Origin: Artemia franciscana
Taxonomy: Eukaryota > Arthropoda > Branchiopoda > Anostraca > Artemiidae
Direction: 5' to 3'
NCBI RefSeq assembly: GCF_032884065.1
Contig: NC_088865.1
Coordinates: 47,838,868-47,902,867, forward strand
Length of the DNA: 64,000 nt
Numbering within the stretch: position 1 is the stretch's first letter; each line of letters starts with the position of its first letter. Positions 10,613 to 23,339 of this stretch are shown in pieces. The notes under the pieces are model-generated. The model saw only the letters and a list, made by a program, of their open reading frames with translations, was not told the origin of the DNA and did not search any database. Both the position numbers and the translations under genes were made by a program.

Positions 10613-10909
10613 CATCATTTATACGATTTGCAAGAGCTTCAGCGCTAAAACCAGCAAAAACAACAGAATGGATAGCACCAATCCTTGCACAAGCCAGTAT
10701 TGCAGCAGCAGCCAGAGGAGTCACGGGCATATAAATGGCAACTCTATCACCTTTCTCTACTCCTTCAGCTTTCAAAAGGTTTGAAAAGCGACACACTAAC
10801 TCAAGCAACTCCTGATATGTAACTCGCTCCTCTTGACCAGGCTCATCTTTTTCCCAGATAATTGCAACTTTATCTGGATTCCTTTTAGCATGACGGTCTA
10901 GACATTGTA
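10613..10909 (-). CDS. ACSS1: Acetyl-CoA synthetase exon, N-terminal adenylation domain
   Basis: The exon is 297 nt long, starting after GCTTCTAG (10911-10910) and ending before GTAGGTTTC. The first two bases complete a valine codon begun at 24705, and the last base starts the alanine codon completed at 7911. It encodes [20 protein letters not shown], then [19 protein letters not shown], then [20 protein letters not shown], then [20 protein letters not shown] and ANRIND. All are strongly conserved blocks of AMP-forming acetyl-CoA synthetases. The open frame runs on past the donor into intron for about 14 codons, which are not part of the protein. Confidence 0.94.
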
Positions 10910-12500
10910 CTAGAAGCAAATATAAAACTAAGAAACTTATCGTTACGTTTTTGTTTCAAGCTTAGGTGAATGATAAGTAAGGAAATTTTCTGAAGGAGAA
11001 CATCAAGATGTGCTGGGATTAAATAAGAAAATAATCCACGTAATAAACATTACATTGATTTAATTAAATGGCATTTTTTCCGTATTAGTTTCTGAAGTTA
11101 GAAGAATTTATCAGCATAAATGTAAATGTCAGCGCTGGAAAAGTAGTAAAATTGTCACCATAATAGGTGTAGTATAGCAGGTTTAAAAAGACCATTTTTT
11201 GAATAGAAAGAAATTTAGAGGGAGGAAGAGTATTCATAGAAACCAAAAAAATAAGCAAAAAGTGTTAGAGACATAGAAAAGTATGGAGAAACTACAAATA
11301 GAGTATATTTTAGTGTCTTGTCAGTAGAAGTAGCTATGACTGGCTTAAAAGGAGCTATAATTTAGATTTTGAGTATAGTAAAAACACATTTTTAAGTGAT
11401 TCTTGGATATAAATTTAGGTCTACATCAGGATACACAACAGGATATGAATGGCTCGTAATTTTATTTCCTATGCCCTTATGCAAAATTCATAAGAAGGCA
11501 AAAGATATTTTTTTTTCTCTTCCTTCAGACGAACTCTAACAGCCCTGCTTAAAAACTGGTCACACAATAATCCGGTTTCGTGAGAACTTGAAATAGTATG
11601 AAGATGACAACTTTCCAGATTAAGAATAAACATACTTTGAAAAGTTTAAAACTGAAAATGTGGACTGAAAGTTTGAAGTAAAACTTGACTTAATCCGATC
11701 TTTTACGAAATTTTTTAACGAAATTTCTTTCCATAATTAATTTTTCTTCTATATTTAATTAATTTAATTAATTAATTTAATTTATTTAATTAATTAACTT
11801 CTCCTTTAGTTAATTAAAGAAAGAAGTTATTCTGATGTAAGTACAGCACAAAAATGAAACTTAACCAAAACAAAAATTATTACTTCGTATTTTATGCAAA
11901 ATCTATACGAAATGTTGGTACAAATAAGGTTTTTATAAGTTTCTAGAGTTTTGAAATACTAGTACTTTACTGAAAACTGATCTTACTTACAGGTTTGAGA
12001 GAATTACAATTGTATACTAAATTTTACTGATTTTATAGAAACTTATTATATATTTAACTTATTATTACACCGGTATATGGAATTTAGTATTACACTGATT
12101 TTATGGGAACCTTACAAGTTAGTCTTCTATTTGTTGCAAGGTCCTTATTTTCTGCTTTTAATCGTGTGTTTTTTTGCTTTTTTTTGTTTTTGTTTTTTTT
12201 GCATCGAGTTTTTGTTTTAGTAAACCACTAGTTCTTCAAAATTCTAAAGAATTTGAAAAAAATTACTACCTGTCAGTTAATGTCTACCACTATTGGAGAT
12301 ACATATAGCATAAACTGTGCATCAATAATTATCGTGTCAATAATTTCGTCTCAAGGTTCATCTTTGATTTATACTTTCATCATAAAAACTTTGTTTTTAA
12401 ATTACTTTTGAGCATTTTTAGGTTTTAAAAATACATACAATGAAACTTAAACAAAGTTTTTGTTTCGATGAAATTAGAGAAGTAAAAGAGAAGTTTTTGC
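10910..12500. other. Synthetase intron, unassigned part
   Basis: AT-rich intron. The only structure seen is a run of TTAATTAATT words at 11750-11815. There are no conserved open frames. Confidence 0.5.
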
Positions 12501-12503
12501 CAA

Positions 12504-12625
12504 ACAGTTCATGGTAACAAACTGTAAATTATGAGCGAATCGGCCCAATAGTAACGGAAACTTTAAAAAACGGAGTTTTAAGAACAATAGATACATCAAA
12601 GAACATCAAACATGCATCAAAAGAT
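12504..12625 (+). repeat. Terminal fragment of composite repeat module A
   Basis: It begins with a slightly decayed terminal palindrome (12504-12525, ACAGTTCATGGTAACAAACTGT) followed by GAGCGAATCGGCCCAATAGT. It is lost after about 120 bp. Confidence 0.75.
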
Positions 12626-13845
12626 TTTAATGCTGATGCCAAATATATGAAATTGATTAAGATTTATGTCACCCTTCAAAAGCTAAAATCCTGAAAAAAC
12701 ACAAAATAAAAATAAGAATAAATAGAATTTATATCTTAATTAACTTCCAATTCCCTGAACCGAAATAACTGGTTCAGTAACTTCGGAAATTATTAAGATG
12801 TAAGTTTTATTAATTTTTTCATCTTTTCCTTGTATGTTGTATTTAATTTGGCTTCAGTCATTTTGTTTTCGTTTATAGTCTCCTGGACGTGGAGCCGAAA
12901 TAGTTGGATTGTTATTATTTAAAGTTTTCTGTTTATTTAATCTTTTTGTCCACTGCTCTGTGTAAATGTTATACCCATTATTTTCTGTATATTTTCATTT
13001 GATAAATTCTGTGAGCGGAAAGGCTGTCTGGTACAAGAAATTATTTAGTTTATACGCTGCATCAAACTTATAACAAGCAAAAATTTCTATGAATGAGGGA
13101 ATGAAATTTACAAAGAAACGGTAATGATCAATTAAGCCATTCTTAAAACAAACACAAATCTCAAAAATAAATAGGGTATTGCTGCTTTTCAACCCCCCTA
13201 TCTTCCCACAAAATGCTAGAATGGTATTCGTGCCATATTGAAAACAAAATAAATTGTTAAAATTGGAAGTTTTTATATCTTCAACTCTCCCCAAAAAGTC
13301 GGAAAATGAGCAAAAGAATTAACTTCTGAGGATTCAGATATCCAATTTCCCTCTAGAAGAGAAACAAACCTTCACAGTGACAAACCTTCATAACTGGTTC
13401 GCAACTTTGTTTCGCTATACAACTGTTTGTAGCCGTTTAGTAGCCGATATTAGCCCTTTTGAAGTTTCTGACACGCTAACGCAGAAAATTGTCTAGCCTT
13501 ACGCTTAAAGTTTAAAGTAAAGTGTCAAATCACTGCATTTAGGAACTCAACTATGTCCTACATACGCCACTCTAAATAAGGGCTACATATTATGAACCCC
13601 ATTTCCGTGAGGTTCACCCAAAAACTTATTGACTAATCATGTTGATATTTTGAGAATCCATTCTATAGAGCACGTCGAGAAACTTGGACGTATTATTAGT
13701 TTAGACGATCCCCCAATCAATCAGGATATGTTCGATCAGTGCTGTTTACTTTAAACTTGTGTTGAGGAGGAAGACTAGGGGAGGGGCAAAGAATAATTTT
13801 TTTTGATTTGGCACTCTTTTTCTCTAAATGAGCCTCAACCTAGGA
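12626..13845. other. Synthetase intron, unassigned part
   Basis: No recognised element. A 99-residue open frame on the minus strand (12995-13294) has no motif that I know and is not supported as a gene. Confidence 0.45.
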
Positions 13846-13849
13846 TAAA

Positions 13850-14160
13850 ACTAGTATAGGGTATCTGTGGTTGGACCTTACACCTGAGGCTCTTAAGATA
13901 CTCTATGATTACGAGAGCTCATTCATATATTACAGACGGTACACCTCATTTGCACATTACAGACGGTAAATATTGCCTATATTCCACCAGGTACAAAGTT
14001 TCCCTATACTCTAAACCTCATTTGAAAACTGATTTTCATTTTTCTGGTGGAATTTTTTCGTGGAGCTTTTTTTGGTGTCTTAAAATTACATTAAATATAT
14101 TTATAACCAAAGAAATTCATTTGGGATATTTTCGAAATGTGAAATGAGGATGATATAGAT
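13850..14160 (+). repeat. Dispersed repeat paired with an inverted copy at 21440-21640
   Basis: Words such as ACCTGAGGCTCTTAAGATAC, CATTACAGACGGTAAATATTG and GTACAAAGTTTCCC are found reverse-complemented and in reverse order at 21470-21610. A further shared piece (TTACATTAAATATATTTATAA) reappears at about 22510-22540. The element is adjacent to 285-bp satellite units in both places. Confidence 0.8.
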
Positions 14161-14334
14161 ATTAGCCGTCATTTTTATTTTAGACAAAAAAAATATTTTT
14201 TGTGATATTTTTTATTTTTTTTTTTTTTACTTAGTTTTTTTTTAACTTAGAAGTTTTTCTTACTATTTGTAAATAAGTAAATAATTATTTGTAAATAAGT
14301 AAAAATTGTAAATAATGGTAAATAAATAAATGGT

Positions 14335-14890
14335 AAACTGGTAATGAGATTCACTTAAGCAAAGAAAATGACTTATTTATAAATGGTTTGGTCAATTATA
14401 AATCGTTTGAAGTAGTCAAAGGACATTAGGATGTTAAATTGAGAAAAATTGCTGACTTAAATTAAGGATTTGTCATTTAACTAGTTTGTTTTAAGGAAAT
14501 TCTTAATGTTACGTGCCAGAAAGCAGCTTGAATTACAGAATGAACCCTGAAAATTCTTCTTTGGTTTTGAACTTTGAAGCTATAATTACCAGGCTCATAT
14601 TAGAATTGGAAATGGTACACTGGTAAAGAGGTTGAAATAGTCAAAAGAAATGATCTATTAACAAATGGTTTTGTCGACTGTATGTCATTTGAAGGGGACC
14701 CTAGGACAGTAGCACGTTAATTTAAGAAAAATTGTAGACTTAAATTAAGGAATTGTCATGCAACTGGCTTGTTTTAAGGAAATGTATAATGTTGCATGCT
14801 AGAAAGAAGCTTGAATCAAGGAATTTGCCACAAAAATCATTCTTTGATTTTGAAATTTGAACCAATTATCAACAGGGAAGAAACAACAAG
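14335..14890 (+). repeat. 285-bp satellite, two units, plus orientation
   Basis: Two consecutive units carry the landmarks GAGAAAAATTGC, TAAATTAAGGATTTGTCATTT, CTAGTTTGTTTTAAGGAAAT, GCTTGAATNNNGGAATG, TTCTTTGNTTTTGAANTTTGAAG and TGGTAATGAGATTCAC. The repeat period, measured between equivalent points near 14366 and 14645, is about 280 bp. No coding potential is seen. Confidence 0.85.
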
Positions 14891-15094
14891 TAAAATATGT
14901 ATCAACCAAGATTAGAATAACCCAATAATGAGGTCAATAAATTAGCACAGTCATCAACTGATTTATCACATGATATCAATCCCACTTGATCAATGGTTTA
15001 TACACTTTACTTCAGTCTTCTCATGCAACCTACCATCAACTGAATTGAGTTATCGTGCATTGTTGTATAAGTATATCCTCAACTGAACCTGTGT

Positions 15095-16330
15095 AAGAAC
15101 CTAGTTTGTTTTTCTCCATCTTCAATTTTGACTCAAATTAGATCACTAAAATTTGGGAAGGCCCCAGGTCCAGATGGTTTGTTACCAGAGCACCTTATGT
15201 ATGGTACTAAAAAATTACTAAAGCGTCTTATTCTGTTATATCAACTATGATGGGTGAGGGTAAATTAGTTTGCATACGCAGGAAGGGCAAGGATCCTTCA
15301 TATTTTTCGTCAAATAGACCTGTAACACTTTGTCTTGTCATTATTAAATTATTTTAAAAAAAATTACTTCCATATTTATCAACAAAATGTGATGTCAGGG
15401 AACATCAGTTGAGTTTTCAAAGTGGTGTAGGGGTCCAAAATGCACACGCAATAATTTTAGAGATATCGCAACACCACAATAAAATGAGAAAAAAACTATT
15501 TTTGTGTGGAATTGAAATTTCAAAAGCGTTATATAGTGTTTTGCACTACCACGCTTTTTTGTCATTGTAGCGTTGTGGGGTGAAACCATTTATAAGCCAG
15601 TGTTGGGGGGCAGGTATGGTAATTTATCTGTGAGAATTTCTTTGGAAGGGTGACTTTCTGACCGAATTTATTTACGTTGTGGTGTTGAACAAGGGTCAGC
15701 TCTTAACCCCTTTATATTTAATAACGAAATTAGAACAGCCACACGGTTACTACCCCCATATATGATTGAAGATATCGACATTAGCCACTTATTGTATGCT
15801 GATGATTTTTCTGTTCTTGGATAATTTAATATCAATGCAGAATGCAATTAATATATTACACTCACATCTACGAAAGATAGGATTAGAGATTGAACCTTCT
15901 AAAATAGAATTCCTTGTGGCGAATAGTAAAAGTGATATCCATTATCATTCAATTAGGGTGGGATCACTGAATATTCTTAGTAAAGATTCCATTAATTGCC
16001 TTGGGTTGCCTTTTGGTCCGTCAATTAAAGCTACCGGTAGTTGGTGTCATCGTCTGTATTGGGAAAACTTAGGAAAATATTTGGCCTGCTAGTCAGGGTG
16101 AAAGGTCGTTTTTATAAACAAATTCTTGCTATAATTTATAATTCAATATTTGCACCTTATTTATTTTTCATTGTTCCATTTTTGAAGTTTTTGAGTAGAA
16201 GTTAAAAAAAAGTGTATCCGCGTTTACCTATTCCGGTTTCGTAATTATTTTCTGGGAATTCCAGTATGGTTCAAAAATAGATTTATTATACAAAAATTTG
16301 GAAATGCTTGATATTATTGTTAAAATGAAT
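15095..16330 (+). mobile_element. Decayed LINE, reverse transcriptase remnants
   Basis: Pieces in different frames read KFGKAPGPDGLLPEHLMYGT (15144-15203, the start of the reverse transcriptase domain), then HLLYADDFSVLG near 15785-15825 (the catalytic YADD box, with a lesion just after it), then AINILHSHLRKIGLEIEPSK from about 15844. The spacing fits an ordered reverse transcriptase with many stops and frameshifts. The clade was not determined and the element is dead. It lies within the long synthetase intron. Confidence 0.8.
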
Positions 16331-16357
16331 CAACAATACGTCCGATTTCTTAGACAA

Positions 16358-17705
16358 TTACATAAAAAAAATAAGTTTTTCTAACTGAAAGTAAGGAGTG
16401 ACATTAAAACTTAAAACGAACAGGAATTACTCCGTATATGAAATGGATTGTCCCCTCCGCAATCCCTTGCTCTTTATGCTAAAGCTTTTAATTGTCTTAA
16501 AAAGCAGAATTGTGGTAAAGAGTCAAACTTTAGCGTAGAGCGAAGGATTGCGGAGGGGACCACCCATTTCATATACGGAGTAATTTCTGTTCGTTTTAAG
16601 TTTTAATGTCACTCCTTACTTTCAGTTAGAAAAACTAGTATTTTTTATGTTATTTCTGAACGTTTTTGAATTAATGCATGTTTGATTTTGGCTCTCCACA
16701 CATAAATTATTAAAATGAAATTTACATTTTAATTCCTTTTTTGGCTAAATGGCTTCCTCTTAGTTCTGATCAGACGATTTTGAGAAATATGGGATGGGGA
16801 AGGAGGCCTAGTTGCCATGCAATTTTTCGGTTACACAAAAAGGCAACTATAAATTTTAATTTTTTACGAATTTTTTTATTAGTAAAAAATATACGTAACT
16901 TAAGAATTAACTTACGTAACAAACTTTTATATTCTTAAATTTTTATTATGTATATGAGGGGGTTTGTACCCTGGTTAATACCTCGCTCTTTACACTAAAT
17001 CCTAAGTTTCGTGCCGATTCTTTAAGAATGACCCCTGAATAAGAAAGGCCGTAGAATAAATAGTTGAAATTACTAAAAATACTTTAGCATAAAGAGCGAG
17101 GTATTTATCTCCTCCTAAATACCTCGCTCTTTATGCTAAAGTATTTTTAGAACCCCTCATATGCGTAACAATCTCTGTTCGTTTTAAGATTCAATGGTAC
17201 TCCTTACTTTCAATTGAAAGAATTTTTCCATAATATAGCCCCCTCCTACATAGCCCCCTCCCCTCAACCCCACCCCCCCAAAAAAAATCCCCTGAAAACG
17301 ACTGTACATTTCCCAATAACCATTATTATATGTAAAAACTGGTCGAAGTTTGTAACTTGCAGCCCCTCCCCCAGGGACTGTAGGGGAGTAAGTCATTCCC
17401 AAAGACATAGTTATTATGGTTTTTGACTATGCGGAACAAAATGGCTGTCTCAAAATGTTGATCTGTTGAATTTGGAGAAAAATGAGCGTGGGAGGGGGCC
17501 TAGGTGCCCTCCAATTTTTTTGGTCACTTAAAAAGGGCACTAGAACTTTTGATTTCCGTTAGAATGAGCCCTCTTGTAACATTCTAGGACCACTTGGTCG
17601 ATACGATGACCCCTGGGAAAAAAAAACAAAAAAAAACAAATAAACACGCACCCGTGATTTGTCTTCTGGCAAAAAATACGAAATTCCACATTTTTGTAGA
17701 TATGT
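16358..17705 (-). repeat. Composite repeat, first of two tandem copies (B-D-C-partial A)
   Basis: Modules in order: B, a foldback at 16358-16652; D at about 16653-16950; C at about 16950-17215, with its hairpin at about 17083-17152; and a shortened module A at about 17216-17705, broken off after TTTTTGTAGATATGTGG. The next copy starts with module B at about 17774. Landmarks match the full copy at 61415-63167, so the terminal palindrome has been lost where the second copy begins. No coding potential is seen. Confidence 0.9.
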
Positions 17706-17773
17706 GGATAAAAATTTTCCCCTTAATTGTCTCATTTAATAGAAAAACATTTTTGTCGTCATTTCTTTAATAA

Positions 17774-19481
17774 AATTAAATAAAAAAAAACAAGTTTTTT
17801 AAATGAAAATAAGGAGCGACATTAAAACTTAAAACGAACAGAAATTACTCCGTAAATGAAAGGGGCTTTTCCTTCTCAACGCCCCGCTCTTTACGCTAAA
17901 GTTTGACTCTTTCTCTTAGCTCTACATTTTAAAACAGTAAAAACCTTTAGCGTAAAGAGCGGGGCGTTGAGAAGGAAAACCCCCTTTCATATACGGAGTA
18001 ATTTCTGCTCGTTTTAAGTTTTAAAGTCGCTCCTTACTTTCATTTAAAAAAACTTGTTTTTCTTATTTAATTTCTGAACGTTTTTGAATCAATGCATGCT
18101 TTGATTTTGGCTCTCCGCAGAAGAATAATTAAAACGAAATTTGTATATTTATTTTTTTGGCTAAATGGCTTTCTCATAATTTTGATCGAATGATTTTGAG
18201 AAAAAAGAACGGGGCAGGAAGCCTAGTTGCCCTCCGATTTTTGATTAATTAAAAAGGCAACTAGAACTTTTAATTTTTTACGAATCTTTTCATAAGTAAA
18301 ATATATACGCAATTTATAAATTATTTTACGTAAAGAACTTGTGTATTCTCATGTTTTTATTACATATATGAGGGGGTTTGCCCCCTCGGCAGTACCTCGC
18401 TCTTTGCACTAAAGCTTAAATTTTGTCCCAATTCATTAAGAATAACCCCTGAATCACAAAAGCCGCAGAATAAAGTGTTGAAATTGCTAAAAATACTTTA
18501 GCGTAAAGAGCGAGGTATTAGGAGGATGTGAGCCCCTCATATGGGTAATAATTTCTGTTCGTTTTAAGTTTTAATGCTGCTGCTTACTTCCAGCTGAAAA
18601 TAAACTTTTTCATATTTATTTTTTCATTGTTTTTTTTTTAAAGTAATGCTAGTAAATCCTGCGCTCCCTTCATGGAAATTTTCTTCCCCCATGACAAATT
18701 CCTCGATGAAAAAGTTCCCCCAGAATATCCCCCTCTTCTCAACCCCTGCCCCCAACCAAAAAATCCACCTGAAAACGCCTGTACACTTCCCAATAGCCAT
18801 TACTATATGCAAGCACTGGTCAAAGTTTTGAACTTGTAACCCCTCCCACGGGGACTGCGGGGGAGTAAGTCGTCCCCAAAGACATAGTTATAAGGTTTTT
18901 CGACTACGTTAAATAAAATGGATATCTCAGAATTTTGATCCGTTGACTTCGGGAAAATAATTAGCGTGGGAGGGGGCCTAGGTGTCCTCCAATTTTTTCA
19001 GTCACTTAAAAAGGACACTAGAACTTTTCATTTCCGTTAGAATGAGCCTTTTTGCAACATTCTAGGACAACTGGGTTGATATGATCACCCCTGGGAAAAA
19101 AAAAACAAAAAACAAATAAACACGCATCCGTGATCTGCCTTCTGGCAAAAGATATAAAATTCCACATTTTTGTAGATAGGAGCTTGAAAATTCTACAGTA
19201 GGGTTTTCTGATACGCTGAATCTGATGGTGTGATTTTCGTTAAGATTCTATGACTCTTAGGGTTTTTTTACCCTATTTTCTAAAATAACGCAAATTTTCT
19301 CAGGCTCGTAACTTTTGATGGTTAAAACTAAACTTGATGAAACTTATATATTTAAAATCAGCTTGAAAATTCGATTATTTTGATTTAGCTTTTGGTACCA
19401 AAATTCCATTTTGTAGAGTTTTGGTTACTATTTAGTAACCAAATAGTAAGCTCCTTACAACAGTTCGTTACCACGAACTGT
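17774..19481 (-). repeat. Composite repeat, second tandem copy, complete (B-D-C-A)
   Basis: B foldback at 17774-18072, D at about 18073-18355, C at about 18355-18605, A at about 18606-19481. The right end is the exact 22-nt palindrome at 19460-19481. Module C here lacks the second arm of its hairpin (one copy of the TTTAGCGTAAAGAGCGAGG word instead of two). This gives a B-D-C-A unit of about 1.7 kb, agreeing with the copy at 61415. Confidence 0.92.
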
Positions 19482-19734
19482 TTGATAGACATTTATGCGT
19501 TATATTTTGCGGGTGCTGTCTTATGAGCTATGTTTATGAGTTATTTTATTATTTATGGGTCATGTTTTGTGAGTGATTTTTGGAGTTATGTGCAAAAAAA
19601 CTATGGTCTACTTATTTTCATTAGAAGTTTAATTTTTATATTTTTTAGTTTTCTTCGCATACTCATCTGTGTACATCTTTTGTATATATAGAGGGCACAA
19701 ATAAACTATTATTATAATTATTAAAAATGGATAT

Positions 19735-20570
19735 AGTGTATTGGTAATGAGGCTGATATAGACAATTAAGATGATTTATTAACAAATGGTTTTGTCAGCT
19801 GTAAATCACTTGAAGGGAACGATAGGAAAATAGGATGTTAAACTGAGAAAAATTGCAGAATTAAATCATGGGTGTGTAATGCAAGTGGCTTGTTTTAAGG
19901 CAGTATTTAATGTAACATGCTAGAAAGAAGCCCGAATCAAGGAATGCACCCTGAAAATCCTTCTTTGATTTTGAAATTTGAAGATATTGTTAACATGTTC
20001 TTATTAGAATTGGACATGGTATACTGGTAATGAGGCTGACGTAAGCAATTGAAATTATTTATTTACAAATGGTTTCTTCAGTTGCATATCATTTGAAGGG
20101 GATCATAGGACGATAGGATGTTCACTTGAGAAAAATTTCAGAACTAAATCAAGGATTTTTTATGCAACAGGCTTATATGGTTTAAATGTTTAATGTCATA
20201 TGCTAGAAAGAAGCTTGAATCAAGGAATGTATCCTGAAAATGCTTCTTTGATTTTGAAATTTGAAGGAATTATTAACCGGTTCATAGTGGAAACTGACAT
20301 GGTAAACTGGTAATGAGACAGACATAGGTAATTGAAATAATTTATTAAAAAGTGGTTTGTCAATTGTATATCATTGGAATGGACCATAGGACAGTAGGAC
20401 GTTAAATTGAGAAAAATGTCAGAAAATTACTTAAATCTATGGATTTTCATGCAAATGGATGGTTTTAAGCAAATCTTTTATATTACATGCTAGAAAGAAG
20501 CATGAATCCTCGAAAGTACCCTGAAAATTTCTCTTCAATTTTTAAATTTGAATGCATTTGACCACCTCAA
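19735..20570 (+). repeat. 285-bp satellite, three units, plus orientation
   Basis: Equivalent points at 19761, 20045 and 20330 are 284 and 285 bp apart. Each unit carries GGTAATGAGNCNGAC, AATTGAANTNATTTATT, CNTAGGACNNTAGGANGTT and GAAAGAAGCNTGAATC. The units differ from each other by scattered substitutions, as expected for an old satellite. Confidence 0.9.
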
Positions 20571-20749
20571 CTGTTGCCATCTTTTTCGCTTGAATTAAAA
20601 GAGGCAGCATGACTGAAATTGAAGCTAGGTAAAACGGAGTTATCTGCATTCAAGTGAGGTTCGTTTAGGTTCACTTAGCATGGCAGGCAATACATTTTAA
20701 ATTGACTTTAACAATACTGATTATAAGCAAAGTAACACAGAAATATATG

Positions 20750-20960
20750 TCTGACCGTCTGTTGGTCTGTCTCTGAATCTGTCATTTTTACCAATTTAAC
20801 GTCTGACCGTCCTATGGTCCCCTTCATATCATATAAAACAGACAAAGCCATATGTGACTAACAGTGACTAACATATGTATATTACTTTCGAACTAACTAG
20901 TGACTAACATATGTATTTCAAACTAACTAGTGACTAACATATGTATATCCTCTTTCATTC
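20750..20960 (-). repeat. Partial inverted satellite unit with a short local tandem repeat
   Basis: TCTGACCGTCCTATGGTCCCCTTCATATCAT is the reverse complement of the satellite core. At 20865-20945 the words GTGACTAACATATGTAT are repeated three times in tandem. Confidence 0.8.
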
Positions 20961-21339
20961 GTATTTCAAAAGTATTACAAGTGAGTTTCTTTTGTTATAA
21001 ATACGTGTAATGTCATTATGAGGTATGAACCCCCCGCAAAACTAGTCCCCCAAAACTAAAAAAAAATTCAAAGTTCGAAAAGAAAATGTTCGGGGTAAAA
21101 AAAATGACAGGGAGGAAGTAGGAGGAGGGGCATTTGGGCCCTTTGAGTTGTGACACGGATAACCATCAGTTTCCTCTGAAAAGAGGTTTTATATAAGTGG
21201 TCATTCCCATGATTATGCTGACACAAACAGTTACACTATGCATAGTTAATATATGTAATCGACTAAAGTTCAATACTATATCATAAAGTCAATTAAATCA
21301 TTTGAATTCACATTTTAATTCACAAGTGATTATTACTCT

Positions 21340-21640
21340 GATTATGCAGTTTCCACTAGATCATTTGAATTCAAATAAATCGGTTTACTTAACTGTTCAT
21401 TTCTCTTATTCAGTAAAGGTTGATTATATGAAAACCATATATCGGCTGTAATATGCAAATGAGATTTAGAGCATATGAAAATTTTGTACTTGCTGGAATA
21501 TAGGCAAAATTTACTGTCTGTTATATGCAAATGAGGTATACCGCCTGTATTATGCAAATGAGTGCTCGTATTCATAAGAGATCTTTAGAGACTCAGGTGT
21601 AAATTCTGGCCGCAGATACCCGATACTACTGATATACTAT
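21340..21640 (-). repeat. Inverted copy of the 13850-14160 repeat with three ATGCAAAT words
   Basis: This is the reverse complement of the repeat near 13.9 kb. The octamer ATGCAAAT followed by GAG occurs three times (near 21453, 21526 and 21553) within a diverged short tandem of about 30 to 70 bp. No gene is seen. Confidence 0.8.
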
Positions 21641-21739
21641 TACAAAAAATATAAAAAATGATATCTGGGGGAAGAGCCAAAAGCCTTACAAGATTTTTTC
21701 CGCTTTATTCACTTCAAATTGCTTCTCATACTGCTGATT

Positions 21740-22440
21740 ACAAACAAAGTAACACATGAATATGTTTTTAACCGTCTTTTTGTCTGTCTTAGAAACAGTA
21801 AATTTATCCCATTTAAAGTCCAAATGGCGTATGGTCCCCTTCAAATGATGTATAACTGACTAAGCCATTTCTTAATGAATCATTTGAATTGCCTCTGTCA
21901 ACTTCATTACCAGTATGCAATTTCAAATTCTAATATGAAAATGTTAATAATACCTTCAAATTTCAAAATCAAAGAAGAATTTTCACAGTTCATTCCACGA
22001 TTCAAGATTCTTTCTAGCATGTAACATTAAACATTCCCTTACAATAAGCCAGTTTTATGACAAATCCAGGATCTAAGTGTGCAATTTTTCTTAATTTAAC
22101 GCTTTACTTTCCTATAGTCCCCTTCAGATAATATACAACTGACAAAACCATTTGCTAGTAAATAATTTCAATTGCCTACGTCAATCTCATTAACAGTATA
22201 CCATGTCAAATTCCAATATGAATCTGATAATAATACCTTCAAATTTAAAAATCAAAGAAGCATTTTCATGGCACATTCCTTGTTTCAAGCTTTTTTGCAG
22301 CATGTGACATTAAACATTTTCTTAAAACGAGCCAGTTGCATTACACTTCCTTTTTTTAATCCTCTCATTCTTATTAATTCAAAGTTCTACTGTCCTAAGG
22401 TCCCTTTCAAATGATATACAGTTGACAAAACTATTTGTTT
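21740..22440 (-). repeat. 285-bp satellite, about two and a half units, minus orientation
   Basis: The core word GGTCCCCTTCAAATGAT and its variants recur near 21832, 22118 and 22400, about 285 bp apart. The other landmarks (TCTTTGATTTTGAAATTTGAAG and so on) appear as reverse complements. These units face the arrays at 19735 and 23340. Confidence 0.9.
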
Positions 22441-22889
22441 TTTGACTTAGTTTTTTTTTAACTTATACTATTTGGGAACTTAAAAAATTTTCACTTTTTT
22501 TCATGTCTTAAAATGACATTAAATATATTTATAACAAAATAAATTCACGTGTGATATTTTTGCAATACAAGGTCCATGTTAAAACTCATGTGCGACCTCA
22601 TAATGTTATAATTACCATGTCAAGAGAAAACATAATGAAGTATTTTATGTTATGGATTTGAAACGTTCATTTTTTTAAAGATGATAATTTTTTTATATGA
22701 AGTTATTTCCATAAAAATATTTTATGCATTACTTTGTTTTGTTTCCACTATTTTTAGGGTACGTTAGCAAGTCGAACGCTTGTAATATTTATTAAAAAGC
22801 TGGATATATAAAAAAGAAATTTTCAAAGACACAGGTACTACTAGTGGTCTCATAGGGGGTATATTAGAATCTAAAAAAGTTAACAGAAC

Positions 22890-23330
22890 TTTCGCTTAGT
22901 TTTTTTTATTAGAGGCACATGAAATGAGGCTTTTCTAAAGTCAAAGGCAGTGGAATTGGAATTTTTTTAAAGTCAAACGCATAAACAGGATTTTCGATTG
23001 TTTTTACCATTTTCAGAAAAACAAGAATAGGATTTTTTTCAAATGTCAAAAATATATGTACAAGATTTGTTTAAAAAATTTAAAAACACCAACAGAATTT
23101 CTTAAGGACACTCAAAAGTAAATAACATTTTAATCGGATTTTCAAAAGCTAGAGCTCTGTAAAGAAGATTTTTTCAATAATCGAACGCACATAAATTGGC
23201 TTTTCTTCAGACAGGGATGAGCAAAACGGATTTGTTCCTTTTAAGAGTTAGAAGAACATGAATCGGGATATATCATTATTCAGAGGCTTTTCAAAAGCTG
23301 GAGACACATCAACGTAATTATTCAACAGTT
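22890..23330 (+). repeat. Degenerate short tandem repeat
   Basis: A loose period of about 55 to 65 bp with the word GGATTTTTTCAAAAGTCAAA and its variants (CAGGATTTTCGATTG, AGGATTTTTTTCAAATGTC, CGGATTTTCAAAAGCTAGAG). The units are strongly diverged. Confidence 0.55.
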
Positions 23331-23339
23331 GGAGGGAGG

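Noticed and set aside
12995..13294. A 99-residue open frame on the minus strand
   Set aside because: It has no recognisable domain, and its codon content is what AT-rich sequence gives by chance. It lies inside the synthetase intron.
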